From: [Mycobacterium] crassicus
GTDB lineage: Bacteria; Actinomycetota; Actinomycetes; Mycobacteriales; Mycobacteriaceae
Length of the DNA: 46,542 bases
Reading direction: 5' to 3'
NCBI RefSeq assembly: GCF_020181615.1
Contig: NZ_CP084029.1
Span: 1,609,323-1,655,864 of the forward strand
A program made the position numbers and the translations under genes. The notes beneath the pieces are model-generated. The model was not told the DNA's origin. It did not search any database and saw only the letters and a list, made by a program, of their open reading frames with translations. Positions 1-6,640 of the stretch are shown here, in pieces. Each line of letters opens with the position of its first letter. The stretch's first letter is position 1.

Positions 1-70
1 CCCCTGGACCCCGGTTGCGCGCCACCCGCACAACGTTATCACGGAACTCTTTCGGATAAGGCCTGGGCAC
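1..70 (-). CDS. IS3-family transposase OrfA, N-terminal fragment (runs off the window)
   Basis: Reading leftwards from a GTG at 70, the frame gives VPRPYPKEFRDNVVRVARNR and then leaves the window. This is the start of the helix-turn-helix OrfA subunit found in many actinobacterial IS3-family elements (the YPxEFRxxVVxxAR pattern). A Shine-Dalgarno GGAAGG lies at 79-84, about eight bases before the GTG. OrfA binds the element ends and is normally fused to the OrfB integrase by frameshifting; OrfB would lie to the left, outside the window. The fragment is too short to name the IS. Confidence 0.75.
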   Translation of the reverse strand, partial: MPRPYPKEFRDNVVRVARNRGPG

Positions 71-140
71 AAGGACATCCTTCCAGCCCACCCCACAGGG
101 CAAGCCAACTCAGATGTCACCTATCCGTGCAGCAGACCCA
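1..140 (-). mobile_element. IS3-family insertion sequence, right-hand end, inserted in the integrase gene
   Basis: The orfA start lies at 70. The untranslated stretch 71-140 ends, read on the minus strand, in TGGGTCTGCTGCACGG, beginning with the TG dinucleotide usual at IS3-family termini. Immediately right of 140 the plus strand resumes as recognisable integrase coding sequence (AVFNTARGDGL). The boundary at 140 is therefore inferred from where integrase homology returns. The other end of the element and any target duplication are outside the window. Confidence 0.6.
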
Positions 141-826
141 AGGCTGTGTTCAACACGGCGCGCGGGGACGGTCTGGTGACTGAGAACCCGTGCCAGATAG
201 CGACAGCCGGCAGGTCGCCCAAACCGCGCGAGGTTCAAGCGTTGACACCTGCGGAGCTGGTCAAGGTGGCGGAATCCGTGCCAGAGGCATATCGCGCAGC
301 TGTCCCGCTGACGGCATGGTGCGGACTGCGGTTCGGCGAGCTAATTGAGCTGCGCCGCAAGGATGTTCATACATACGGCGGACATACCGTGCTTAAGATA
401 CGTCGGGCGGCAACGACCGTGGGCAACAAGATTGTGGTTGGCGCGCCCAAGACTGACGCCGGCATCCGTGACGTGACGGTGCCGCCCCACGTTGCCGACG
501 CCCTGCGGGCGCATATGAAGCGTTACACCAAGTCGGGGCCGGAGTCGTTCCTGTTCACCACTACGCGGGGACAACGGCTGTCCAAGACGGCATTTACTAA
601 GACTCTCAAGGTTGGGTATGCCGGCGTCGGCAAGCCAGGGATGCGCGTCCATGACTTGCGGCATACGGGTGCGACGTTGGCGGCGCAAGCGGGCGCAACG
701 ATCAAGGATTTAATGCTGCGGATCGGGCACACGACGCCGGCGATGGCTATGCGGTACCAGCACAGCAGCGCGGCGCGGGACGCCGCGATTGCCGACAAGC
801 TCTCAGAACTGGCAAGTGTCTCTTGA
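141..826 (+). pseudogene. int: Phage tyrosine integrase, 5' truncated by the IS insertion
   Basis: The catalytic domain of a tyrosine recombinase is complete: the first arginine in GLRFGELIELR, the HDLRHTG box (H-x-x-R), GHTTP, and the nucleophile tyrosine in MAMRYQHSS. The reading frame stays open upstream to base 2, but that part translates IS sequence, not integrase. The arm-binding and SAM-like core-binding domains, roughly 150-180 residues in relatives, are missing. A GTG at 146 could start a 226-residue fragment. Such a protein should not catalyse integration or excision alone because DNA binding needs the lost domains. It belongs to the element beside tRNA-His (8325-8398) and reads towards its interior. 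Confidence 0.85.
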
Positions 827-882
827 CTGGTACGCCCGTTGCGGGTGTAAGCCGGTAGCACCTAGCGAGAGGAGCGGCCACC

Positions 883-1242
883 ATGACCGTAAATGACTAC
901 ACCGCAGAACAACTTGCCGCCGTGCCCGTACCGCCCGGTCTGACATACGTGGGCGCATGGGAGCGGCGCACCATGCCGGAGCTTGGACGGTGGCTATCGG
1001 TAGGCGACTGGACGGTGCCGTTGGGCGGATACGCCGAGAATCCGCAAGCGGGAAGCGTCAGCGTGATTGCGTGGGCGTATCAATGTGCCAGCGGCGCAAT
1101 CGCGTTCACGTATGTGGAAGCGGAGTCGAGTCCGGATCGCCCGATGGTGCCGTCTGAGGCTCGAGAGCTTGCCGCAGTGCTCACGCGTGCGGCTGACGAG
1201 CTGGACAAGTTGTCGGACAGCGGGGAGATACTGGTCCGATAG
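883..1242 (+). CDS. Hypothetical phage-element protein, 119 aa
   Basis: The ATG at 883 is preceded by a good ribosome site (AGAGGAG about eight bases upstream). The product is acidic, begins MTVNDYTAEQLAAVPVPPGL and ends in a helical stretch (EARELAAVLTRAADELDKL). It has no membrane segment and no motif I recognise. It lies 56 bases after the integrase remnant on the same strand, in the accessory part of the prophage. Function unknown; coding status rests on the start context, length and codon usage. Confidence 0.65.
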   Translation: MTVNDYTAEQLAAVPVPPGLTYVGAWERRTMPELGRWLSVGDWTVPLGGYAENPQAGSVSVIAWAYQCASGAIAFTYVEAESSPDRPMVPSEARELAAVLTRAADELDKLSDSGEILVR

Positions 1243-1284
1243 CGCCGGCGCGATATGGATGCGGACGGGAGAGGGAGTCGCCAA

Positions 1285-1632
1285 ATGGACGAGTTGCGTT
1301 TGCTGTGGGGCGCCTTTTGCTACATGGTTGTGGCGTTCATCGGATTCTGTCTCTGGGGTCCGTGGGGGATTGTCCTTCTGCCCGTGCTTGTTACGGCAGC
1401 ACTCATCGTGAAACTGAAGTACGACGAGGCGAAGCTGGAACAACTGCGACAGGGGGCGCTTCGGGCTCGCGCCGAGGCTGACGCGGCGGTTGAGCGACTG
1501 CGGATTGCCGACGAAGAACTGGCAGCGGCGGAGGAAGAGCTGCGGGCGGCCACCGAGGAGAAGGGGCGAGTGCGCGACGCATTGGAGACGCGGGACTGGT
1601 TCATTGCTGGCGAAGATGTTCCACCGAACTGA
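1285..1632 (+). CDS. Small membrane protein with C-terminal coiled coil, 115 aa
   Basis: An upstream ATG at 1255 is in frame, but the strong purine-rich site GGGAGAGGGAG at 1268-1278 favours the ATG at 1285 (MDELRLLWGAF). Residues of about 10-45 form a hydrophobic hairpin (MVVAFIGFCLWG, then GIVLLPVLVTAALIV). Residues of about 48-100 are a long charged heptad-rich helix (ALRARAEADAAVERL, EELAAAEEELRAA), so the protein is probably membrane-anchored with a cytoplasmic coiled coil. A rho-independent terminator follows at 1646-1678. Function unknown. Confidence 0.65.
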   Translation: MDELRLLWGAFCYMVVAFIGFCLWGPWGIVLLPVLVTAALIVKLKYDEAKLEQLRQGALRARAEADAAVERLRIADEELAAAEEELRAATEEKGRVRDALETRDWFIAGEDVPPN

Positions 1633-1645
1633 CAGACAGGCGTAG

Positions 1646-1678
1646 ACGGCCCTGAGAGCGATTCTCGGGGCCGTTTTC
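1646..1678 (+). terminator. Rho-independent terminator after the coiled-coil membrane protein gene
   Basis: ACGGCCCTGAGA (1646-1657) pairs with TCTCGGGGCCGT (1663-1674) with one G-T wobble, followed by TTTT at 1674-1677. It starts 14 bases after the stop codon at 1632. Confidence 0.75.
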
Positions 1679-1794
1679 GTGCGTCGGTGCCTGTCTGCGC
1701 GGGAGATGTCGGTGCCCGTGGGTACCGTCCGATAAGTGTCCCAATTCGGGGCGCTGCCGGTAATCCGGTACACCCAGCAGGTTGGGAGAAACGA

Positions 1795-1917
1795 ATGACC
1801 ACAAGCAAGAGGGATGCGAGCAAGGCGAGCAAGCTGCTTAGCAACCCGAAGACGCCGAAGAACGTGAAAAGTGTTGCCGCCAGCGACCTATCCCAGGCCA
1901 AGAAGAAGGGCAAATAG
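1795..1917 (+). CDS. Small basic protein, 40 aa
   Basis: This ORF begins at an ATG at 1795 with GGGAGAA (1784-1790) directly upstream. The product is lysine- and serine-rich (MTTSKRDASKASKLLSN, ending LSQAKKKGK), strongly basic and without hydrophobic segments. Similar short proteins with alternating Asp-Ala-Ser-Lys and Ser-Ala-Leu-Ser-Gln blocks exist in many bacteria without known function; this is recollection, not a search result. It ends three bases before the next gene, so the two are probably co-transcribed. It lies between a terminator and that gene and so likely heads its own unit. Confidence 0.55.
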   Translation: MTTSKRDASKASKLLSNPKTPKNVKSVAASDLSQAKKKGK

Positions 1918-1920
1918 AGG

Positions 1921-2367
1921 ATGGACGCCCACATGGAAGCCCTGCGCGACATCAAGAACAAACTGTTCGACGGCACGGGGCGTGACGTACCACGGACCTA
2001 TCTAGAGCTACTCAAGATTCGAGGAGCGGCAGACTGGACGGAGTTTGTCGACGCCTCAGACGACGCAATGTTCTGCGCCTACTGGCTGGAGGGCGGACTA
2101 TTGCGCAGTGTTGCTTATCGCGGAGAAGACCAGGACGCGTCCGCCGAGGAGTGCGCGTTTCCGTTGTCAATGCTGATCGGTCTCACCACGTCCTACACAT
2201 TTGGTGGCCAACGCGTCGGCTTCGATTACAAACATTTTTACTGGCAGCGCAAGGTGGAAATCCGATTCCAGGGGGCGGATCCGATTGTGCTCCGCGACAA
2301 AGCCGCAGAGGCGGGGCAACCAACGCGGGTCAGCGTGTTTGTCGACGCCATCGCGGCGGCGGCGTAG
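1921..2367 (+). CDS. Hypothetical phage-element protein, 148 aa
   Basis: The start could be the ATG at 1921 or the one at 1933 (MEALRDIKNKLFDG); GAAGAAGGG at 1902-1910 fits 1921. The product has a mixed alpha/beta composition, aromatic-rich patches (DAMFCAYWLEGG, FDYKHFYWQRKVEIRF) and no membrane segment. I recognise no domain. It is placed directly after the small basic 40-residue protein, and such pairs in prophage accessory regions are sometimes two-gene modules, but nothing here proves that. It is followed by the hairpin at 2373-2410. Confidence 0.55.
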   Translation: MDAHMEALRDIKNKLFDGTGRDVPRTYLELLKIRGAADWTEFVDASDDAMFCAYWLEGGLLRSVAYRGEDQDASAEECAFPLSMLIGLTTSYTFGGQRVGFDYKHFYWQRKVEIRFQGADPIVLRDKAAEAGQPTRVSVFVDAIAAAA

Positions 2368-2372
2368 ACACC

Positions 2373-2642
2373 CGTGCGGACCGACTGGACTAGTACAGCC
2401 GGACCGCACGAATGTGTCTTTCGCACACGCGCTATTGCGCGCCGTTCCGCCATCGAGACGGGACGTTAAAGGAGTGCGGACGACCGACAGGAGCATCGGC
2501 GACCGTCCGCCCCGATGACACGGCTAGGAGATGAGGGGAGCCGTGTCGATGCCGCGCGTCGTCGGGGAGTGTGGACCGGGCGCAGCGGCAAGTTTTGGGG
2601 GAGCCGGGAGCGTTCCGCCGCGTAGTGGTCACGCTCCCGGCT
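2373..2642. other. Hairpin-rich stretch without a clear gene (candidate structured RNA)
   Basis: The 397 bases between convergent genes (2368-2764) hold several strong inverted repeats: CGTGCGG/CCGCACG at 2373-2379/2404-2410, extended by three more pairs; GCGGACG/CGTCCGC at 2476-2482/2504-2510, interleaved with CATCGG/CCGATG at 2494-2499/2512-2517; ACACGGCT/AGCCGTGT at 2518-2525/2539-2546; and a perfect 12-bp AGCCGGGAGCGT/ACGCTCCCGGCT at 2602-2613/2631-2642. The first may be the terminator of the plus-strand gene ending at 2367. The others have no assigned role. The two interleaved stems cannot form at once. A plus-strand ORF crosses this area but has no convincing similarity. Confidence 0.4.
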
Positions 2643-2764
2643 ACCGGGTGCAATCCCCTTGTGCGGGAAGGAATACCGCAGGGATGGCGTACCGGCCACG
2701 CGACTATGCCAAATCGCTGCCGGCGCTCCCCATCGAATTGGCAAAGGACGGGGAGCGGCTTTAT

Positions 2765-3118
2765 CTAGCCCGATACACCCACGCTGGCACTCACCTTGCC
2801 GCCAACGATGGCGGTGGTGATTGCGGCGCAGAAATATCGGGCATAGGCGGATGCGACTACCAACTGAGTCGTTCCCGCTGCGGTGGTGGATACCGGCGCA
2901 CCGAGATTGAACCATCCGACGCCATCCAGGCTGCCCTGAAGCTGCACCGCGCCAGCCGTAGTGCCGGTGCTGGCGGTCACGGACAGAACGGCGCTTGTGC
3001 GGACGGTGAGGCCGTCCAAGGCAGTACCGGCAGCGACCGCTGATACACCGGACAGCGACACGGCGGGCGCAAGTCCCGCCGATTGAATCGCAACAGCGTT
3101 GCCTGAGCCGTCGATAAT
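2765..3118 (-). pseudogene. 3' part of a phage virion protein gene, 5' end lost
   Basis: From 3118 leftwards the frame reads IIDGSGNAVAIQSAGLAPAV and continues in beta-rich, Ala/Thr/Val-rich sequence (VQLQGSLDGVGWFNLG, AYARYFCAAITTAIVGG). This looks like a head-decoration, head-fibre or tail surface domain. In this frame a stop precedes it only 20-30 codons upstream, inside the capsid fragment, and no good start exists. An internal ATG/TTG start is possible. The simplest reading is that a deletion removed the 5' end of this gene together with the 3' end of the capsid gene. Confidence 0.5.
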
Positions 3119-3564
3119 GGAAGCTCGGTGGTGAGCTGCGGCATAAGAACCGACGGCAGGCCGCCCGAGGTGAAATCACCAGTACCGAACGGTGCTTTGG
3201 TGGTCGCGTCAAAACTCTTGGCCTCAATGCGATAACTAGGCATCCGTTTCTGGACTGCATCGAACATTCCGCGGTAATCAGCTTCGCTGATATGCAGTGA
3301 TGCCGGCTTCTTATCGTTGCCGATTTCGGCCATGTCGAAGCCTTTAGCGTCGCCCATGCCGGACAACTTCATTGCTTTCTGGCACGCTTCCCGCTGATCG
3401 TCCAATTCCGCCTGTTCGGCTTGAATTGCACCGAATCGACTACGCCATCCCTTGAGCGTGACGGCGGATGCGCTCGAACCCCCGCCGCGCACCATGTCGG
3501 CCTCAAGCGTCTTTTTGCGGGTATCGAGTGAACGCTGACGTGCCTCAATATCTCTAATATTCAA
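2977..3564 (-). pseudogene. Major capsid protein (HK97-like), N-terminal part, frame-disrupted
   Basis: Translation starts at a TTG at 3564 (MNIRDIEARQRSLDTRKKTL) with GAAAGAAA upstream. The first 100 residues are a charged helical region like the delta/scaffold domain of HK97-fold capsids. They are followed by the stretch FGTGDFTSGGLPSVLMPQLT, which resembles the start of the mature capsid in actinobacterial phages. After TTELP (about position 3120) the similarity stops; the remaining residues are the out-of-frame translation of another gene (see 2765-3118). Family capsids are 350 residues or more, so about two thirds of the fold is missing and no shell could form from it. Confidence 0.6.
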
Positions 3565-3811
3565 TTGTGTTTCTTTCGGTTAGATGTTGTCGCGTAATGC
3601 GACGGTGACTAACCCCACTGGGCGTCTGGCGGGTCCGACTGGAGCGGCCATCAGGCGAGCGTGGTTTTATTATTTACCCAACTGTTCGCGTTAGCGGGTT
3701 CCCATAAATGCAGCGGTGCGGGTCCACAATGGAGCGGCACGGGGTGCAGTGGCCGGGAAGCGGCGATTGCGTTCGTTGTCGGGTTCTTAACGGGACAATG
3801 CCCGTAAGTCT
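3565..3811. other. Intergenic region upstream of the capsid remnant
   Basis: 247 bases without a supported gene. It holds two small hairpins: GTCGC/GCGAC at 3589-3593/3599-3603, about 25 bases upstream of the capsid TTG start, and TTAACGGG/CCCGTAA at 3787-3794/3801-3807, just after the minus-strand gene ending at 3812. The latter could be a weak terminator, although no T tract follows. Confidence 0.4.
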
Positions 3812-4102
3812 TTATTGTTCTAATTCGGATATTCGCTTATCGAAATCCGACAGTTTGGCCTGCATGGCAAGTACCAGCGTGGCGTATTTCAGCTCTGTGG
3901 CGTCGCCGCCAAACATGGCGTGATCTAGCGCAAGACACGCCACCTTGCGAAATTCGTCCGCAAAGTCGGAGGCGTCCGGCTCAATGGCGTCTAGGAACTG
4001 GCTAGCGACCGCCAGGAGCTCCGAACGGTGGTCAGCGCACTCCGGGTTACGCAACGTCTCCCAGACGAGCTGTACGAAACGTTCACCCACCGGCTTGCTC
4101 AT
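3812..4102 (-). CDS. Hypothetical phage head-region protein, 96 aa
   Basis: The ATG at 4102 overlaps the stop codon of the upstream gene (ATGA at 4102-4099), the usual sign of translational coupling; an upstream TTG at 4126 is also in frame. The product (MSKPVGERFVQLVWETLRN, ending DFDKRISELEQ) is helical and acidic with a short coiled-coil tail. It sits between the gp10-like gene and the capsid remnant, a position often held by head-tail joining or chaperone proteins, but the sequence shows no domain I recognise. Confidence 0.6.
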   Translation of the reverse strand: MSKPVGERFVQLVWETLRNPECADHRSELLAVASQFLDAIEPDASDFADEFRKVACLALDHAMFGGDATELKYATLVLAMQAKLSDFDKRISELEQ

Positions 4103-4527
4103 TCGCCAATCGTCCCCACGTGCCAACTACCTTCTTCTTCGTTAACCTTGCCGCCGAACTCCTCGACGGTTCGCGCGGCGTATCCGCGCTCGGCGATCTT
4201 GGAAGTGCCGTACTCAAGCCACCGCACGACAGGGTTTTTCGATTCAACTCTCGCCGAAAATTCGCCGTCCTTGTCGCGGTAGGCGACTCGGATTGACTTT
4301 TTGGCGTCCCCCGGCTCGTAAACGTGGTCGCTTCCCTTGCGGAGCGCGTGAGCTGGGGCGTCGGAGCTGGGGATCAGGTCTCGCCAGTGCTGCTGAACGC
4401 TCTTGGCGGTCTCGATCACCGCCGCCTTGGTTTCAATCGACTTGAGAACCTTTTTCTCGATCTCTTGTTTCATGGCTCGCTCATCGAGTTTCATGGCGAA
4501 ATTGAAAATGCTGCCTAGGTTTGGCAT
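4099..4527 (-). CDS. HK97-gp10-like head-tail protein, 142 aa
   Basis: The central segment VESKNPVVRWLEYGTSKIAE followed by RGYAARTVEEFGG matches the typical core of HK97 gp10-like proteins, which join phage heads to tails. In that family a WxEfGT motif is followed by a hydrophobic helix rich in Ala and Phe. The N-terminal 60 residues are helical and charged. Start ATG at 4527; the ribosome site is weak. It overlaps the next gene by four bases. Its presence shows that the element descends from a phage with a structural module rather than from a simple integrative plasmid. Confidence 0.65.
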   Translation of the reverse strand: MPNLGSIFNFAMKLDERAMKQEIEKKVLKSIETKAAVIETAKSVQQHWRDLIPSSDAPAHALRKGSDHVYEPGDAKKSIRVAYRDKDGEFSARVESKNPVVRWLEYGTSKIAERGYAARTVEEFGGKVNEEEGSWHVGTIGE

Positions 4528-4548
4528 GGAATGTCTCTGGTCAGTTGT

Positions 4549-4899
4549 TCACCAGTCGCGGGCGGCCTCACGCCAATCGGCGGCAAGGATGCGCTCCGGG
4601 TCTCCCGGCAGGAAACCGTTCGGCCACGTAAGGCCCGGTATCCCGTCCGCGCCCCTGTTCTCGTCTGTGCAGGTAGGTACTCCAAGCTGCTTGGTTAAGG
4701 CTCGGAGAATGCCGCCTAAATCGCTGAAACGCTGGTCATCGCGTGCGGTGCCGTTGCCGGAGTCGATCAGCAGGCGCAGGGCTTCCCAGCGGGCGGCAAC
4801 AAGGCTGTAGCGGTGGGCGACGACAGGATTAATGGCCGGCGTGACGTTGGCGAGGTACTGGCGGATAGCGGCGCTGCGGTTGCGCAGTGACTCACTCAC
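4549..4899 (-). CDS. Hypothetical protein next to small terminase, 116 aa
   Basis: The GTG at 4899 overlaps the terminase stop codon (GTGA at 4899-4896). The product MSESLRNRSAAIRQYLANVT... is mostly helical up to residue 70, then contains a conserved-looking Pro/Gly-rich segment (ENRGADGIPGLTWPNGFLPG) and ends in an acidic helix (DPERILAADWREAARDW). I do not recognise the family. Its place directly after terS is where the large terminase would be expected, but length and composition rule that out. Confidence 0.6.
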   Translation of the reverse strand: MSESLRNRSAAIRQYLANVTPAINPVVAHRYSLVAARWEALRLLIDSGNGTARDDQRFSDLGGILRALTKQLGVPTCTDENRGADGIPGLTWPNGFLPGDPERILAADWREAARDW

Positions 4900-5306
4900 T
4901 TGCAGTCGATTGTTTCGAGGAACGAATCAATCTCGATGCAGGCCTGATCGGGCTTCGGGTTGACCAGGGGGATGGCTTTCGCCAAGCGGATCAAGTCTTG
5001 CCGGAACTGATTCATCGGAGTCAGCGCCGGATTGCGCACGCGCTCTTTCGCGGTGCGCCCACGCACGAGAACGCCGTGGTCGTCCACTTCCTGTTTCGCG
5101 CGCTGGTACAGCTCGAATGTTTCGCAATAGAGCGCGAGCATGTCCCGGTCAACGTGTTGCCAGCGTCCATCGGCGTGGATTCGCTCGGCGTGGCGCTCCC
5201 ACGTTCGACGCGCAGGAAGCGACAGTGGTACTGGCGGTTTAAAGTCGGGCAACGGCGCTCCTGTTTCGGCAGCAAACACAGGTTTAACGAAAGACGTATT
5301 TGGCAC
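4896..5306 (-). CDS. terS: Phage terminase small subunit, P27 family
   Basis: The GTG at 5306 has GGAG seven bases upstream. The product contains the P27-type core: LPARRTWERHAERIHADGRW, DRDMLALYCETFELYQRAK, then NPALTPMNQFRQDLIRLAKA. These proteins bind phage DNA at the packaging site and hand it to the large terminase. At 136 residues it is near full length for the family. No large terminase or portal follows; in autonomous phages they normally come next. In phage satellites a lone small terminase redirects a helper phage's packaging machinery, which is a possible role here. Confidence 0.8.
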   Translation of the reverse strand: MPNTSFVKPVFAAETGAPLPDFKPPVPLSLPARRTWERHAERIHADGRWQHVDRDMLALYCETFELYQRAKQEVDDHGVLVRGRTAKERVRNPALTPMNQFRQDLIRLAKAIPLVNPKPDQACIEIDSFLETIDCK

Positions 5307-5551
5307 TAGTAGCTCCGACCAGCGCGTTTCGGCGTTTCCGCAGGTCAGCGGCTATGACGAGAATTGAAACGAATGTCGATGACTCGCATGAGCTTCCCCC
5401 GCCAGGGGTATTTACGCGGGCCGGCTAATGATTTTATCCCACCCCTGCCACTATTAATGCAGGTCGGAACTTTGTTAAGATGATGCCAGCTAATTTGAAC
5501 GCCGAGTCTGAGAACAGACGCCGCCGCAGGGTGTATAGCTAACTAGGGTGG
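5307..5551. other. AT-rich intergenic region upstream of the terminase gene
   Basis: 245 bases between the last small ORF of the early operon and terS. It is clearly more AT-rich than its surroundings (for example around 5428-5490) and so probably holds the promoter of the packaging block. A small hairpin CCCC/GGGG lies near 5397-5408. A 14-codon ORF with a good ribosome site ends inside it, but nothing shows that it is a gene. Confidence 0.4.
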
Positions 5552-5662
5552 CTAGCTACTGATGTCGGCTTCGCACCATGTTGTGCTGGTCACGTCGGTT
5601 TCGAGGTCTGCGTCGGACGCCGAGCCGGCACACGCCAGCGATACGCCCGTCTGCGGACTCAA
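5552..5662 (-). CDS. Tiny ORF, 36 aa, last of the early operon
   Basis: The frame opens with a TTG at 5662 that overlaps the stop codon of the ORF upstream (TTGA), and encodes MSPQTGVSLACAGSASDADL followed by an acidic tail. Only the stop/start overlap pattern, shared by the preceding genes of the operon, speaks for translation. No homologue is recognised. Confidence 0.25.
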   Translation of the reverse strand: MSPQTGVSLACAGSASDADLETDVTSTTWCEADISS

Positions 5663-5787
5663 CGTTCGGCCCGGCACACACGCGCGTCAAGCGAATATCC
5701 GTGGTGTCGAGCAACTGGCGACGAGACGCCGGGCGGCACTCCACCACACGCCAGCCGTTTTATCCGGTCTGCGCCGTGCGTTTTCAC
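5659..5787 (-). CDS. Tiny ORF, 42 aa, in the early operon
   Basis: It runs from a GTG at 5787 (MKTHGADRIKRLACGGVPPG) to a stop at 5659, four bases into the next tiny ORF. It lies 40 bases downstream of the 50-residue ORF at 5828-5980. It is basic in its first half. Supported only by the overlap pattern; function unknown. Confidence 0.25.
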   Translation of the reverse strand: MKTHGADRIKRLACGGVPPGVSSPVARHHGYSLDARVCRAER

Positions 5788-5827
5788 CGGGTCGGATGGA
5801 TGACACTCCGCAATGGGAGAAGGTGTC

Positions 5828-5980
5828 TCAGCGTGGCGTCTGGCGGGCTGGAATTGGCCTGTTCGGTCGCGGGCGCGAAAGTGTCGGCTCGCCGTCGTCC
5901 CGTTCGTTTTCCAGGTGTATAAGGCGCGACGGCTCGGGCTTGTCGGAGGATATCTCTACTCGCAACGGTCTACAAATCAC
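5828..5980 (-). CDS. Small hypothetical protein, 50 aa
   Basis: The GTG at 5980 overlaps the previous gene's stop (GTGA at 5980-5977). The product MICRPLRVEISSDKPEPSRL continues with HLENERDDGEPTLSRP and ends in a proline/arginine-rich tail. The four-base overlap and the charged, non-repetitive sequence make translation plausible. No domain recognised. Confidence 0.45.
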   Translation of the reverse strand: MICRPLRVEISSDKPEPSRLIHLENERDDGEPTLSRPRPNRPIPARQTPR

Positions 5981-6192
5981 GCGCACTCAAACCTTGCTTT
6001 CGCTGGGGTGGTTACACCAGACCGTTGGATTGATGCGACTTCCAAAATAAACCTAGCTAGGTGTGTTGACTCGTATCTGTTGAGTGAGAGCACAACATCA
6101 TCATTGATGTGGATTTGCACGCCACCACCGTCACGACATTGCGCGGTAATCAGCCTGCCGGCGTCGTCGGATAGGTGTAAATGTTCACTCAC
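5977..6192 (-). CDS. Small hypothetical phage protein, 71 aa
   Basis: The GTG at 6192 overlaps the stop of the gene upstream (GTGA). The product begins MSEHLHLSDDAGRLITAQCR and shows alternating beta strands (GGGVQIHINDDVVLSLN), then a helix. A longer frame extends upstream to 6270, but the overlap start is preferred. It is one link in a chain of minus-strand genes joined by four-base overlaps from 6640 to 5828. Function unknown. Confidence 0.5.
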   Translation of the reverse strand: MSEHLHLSDDAGRLITAQCRDGGGVQIHINDDVVLSLNRYESTHLARFILEVASIQRSGVTTPAKARFECA

Positions 6193-6440
6193 AGTGCGGT
6201 CACCACGCCGTTGTCGAACAGCTCCGGAGCGCGCGCATAAACGGTGGTGATGATGTCTTCCGCAAGCCATTTAGCGTGCTGGTGTTCGACAGGAAGTACG
6301 TACGGCAACCCCTCATGTGGCTGGACCCGAATCCCGATGCGTGGCGAATCGGGGTCAATCACCACATCAAAACGGGACGCGCTCACGGAGTCGTATCTGC
6401 CGACGCCATCGGAGCCGGTTACGGTTGCCGACTCACTCAA
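6189..6440 (-). CDS. Small hypothetical phage protein, 83 aa
   Basis: The likely start is the TTG at 6440, overlapping the preceding stop (TTGA), giving MSESATVTGSDGVGRYDSVS. The middle, FDVVIDPDSPRIGIRVQPHE, is a beta-rich patch, followed by a helix (HQHAKWLAEDIITTVYARAP). No family recognised. It is coupled to its neighbours on both sides by four-base overlaps. Confidence 0.5.
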   Translation of the reverse strand: MSESATVTGSDGVGRYDSVSASRFDVVIDPDSPRIGIRVQPHEGLPYVLPVEHQHAKWLAEDIITTVYARAPELFDNGVVTAL

Positions 6441-6640
6441 AACGACTCCACCATGCCGCTGTAGTTGACGCCGAACGCTTCCAGCCGCGCGGCCACCAAC
6501 AGTGCTTGCCGGGGTGACAGCATCCAATGAAGCTCGCCGAGATTCGCGGTCTCAATGCAGAACCGACCCATCGGGGTACCGTCCGGCAGTAGGCCGGGGA
6601 TGACATCGGCGGCGTCAACAATCAAGTCATGCGGTTGCAC
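6437..6640 (-). CDS. Small hypothetical phage protein, about 67 aa
   Basis: GAGGAG at 6651-6656 lies about ten bases upstream of the GTG at 6640 (MQPHDLIVDAADVIPGLLPD); a GTG at 6649 is too close to it. The frame stays open up to 6694, inside the end of the HNH-like gene. The C-terminal half (MLSPRQALLVAARLEAFGV) is a helix. Short proteins of this kind are common in the early regions of mycobacteriophages. No function assigned. Confidence 0.5.
   Translation of the reverse strand: MQPHDLIVDAADVIPGLLPDGTPMGRFCIETANLGELHWMLSPRQALLVAARLEAFGVNYSGMVESF

Noticed and set aside
2590..2670. Phage tRNA suggested by GGGTGCAATCCCC
   Set aside because: The T-loop-like sequence is not backed by an anticodon arm or acceptor stem.
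2531..3043. Plus-strand frame of 170 codons beginning after GAGATGAGGGG
   Set aside because: A short stretch (MAYRPRDYAKSLPALPIELA) looks protein-like, but more than half of the frame is antisense to the virion gene remnant and the first part runs through hairpins. Not enough to call a gene.
5346..5390. A 14-codon minus-strand ORF with a good GGGGGAAG ribosome site upstream of terS
   Set aside because: Too short to judge; no overlap with a neighbouring gene and no homology, so it is left as part of the intergenic region.
5562..6050. Plus-strand frame of 162 codons
   Set aside because: It lies antisense to the chain of overlapping small genes, has Ser/Arg-rich low-complexity sequence and no ribosome site.
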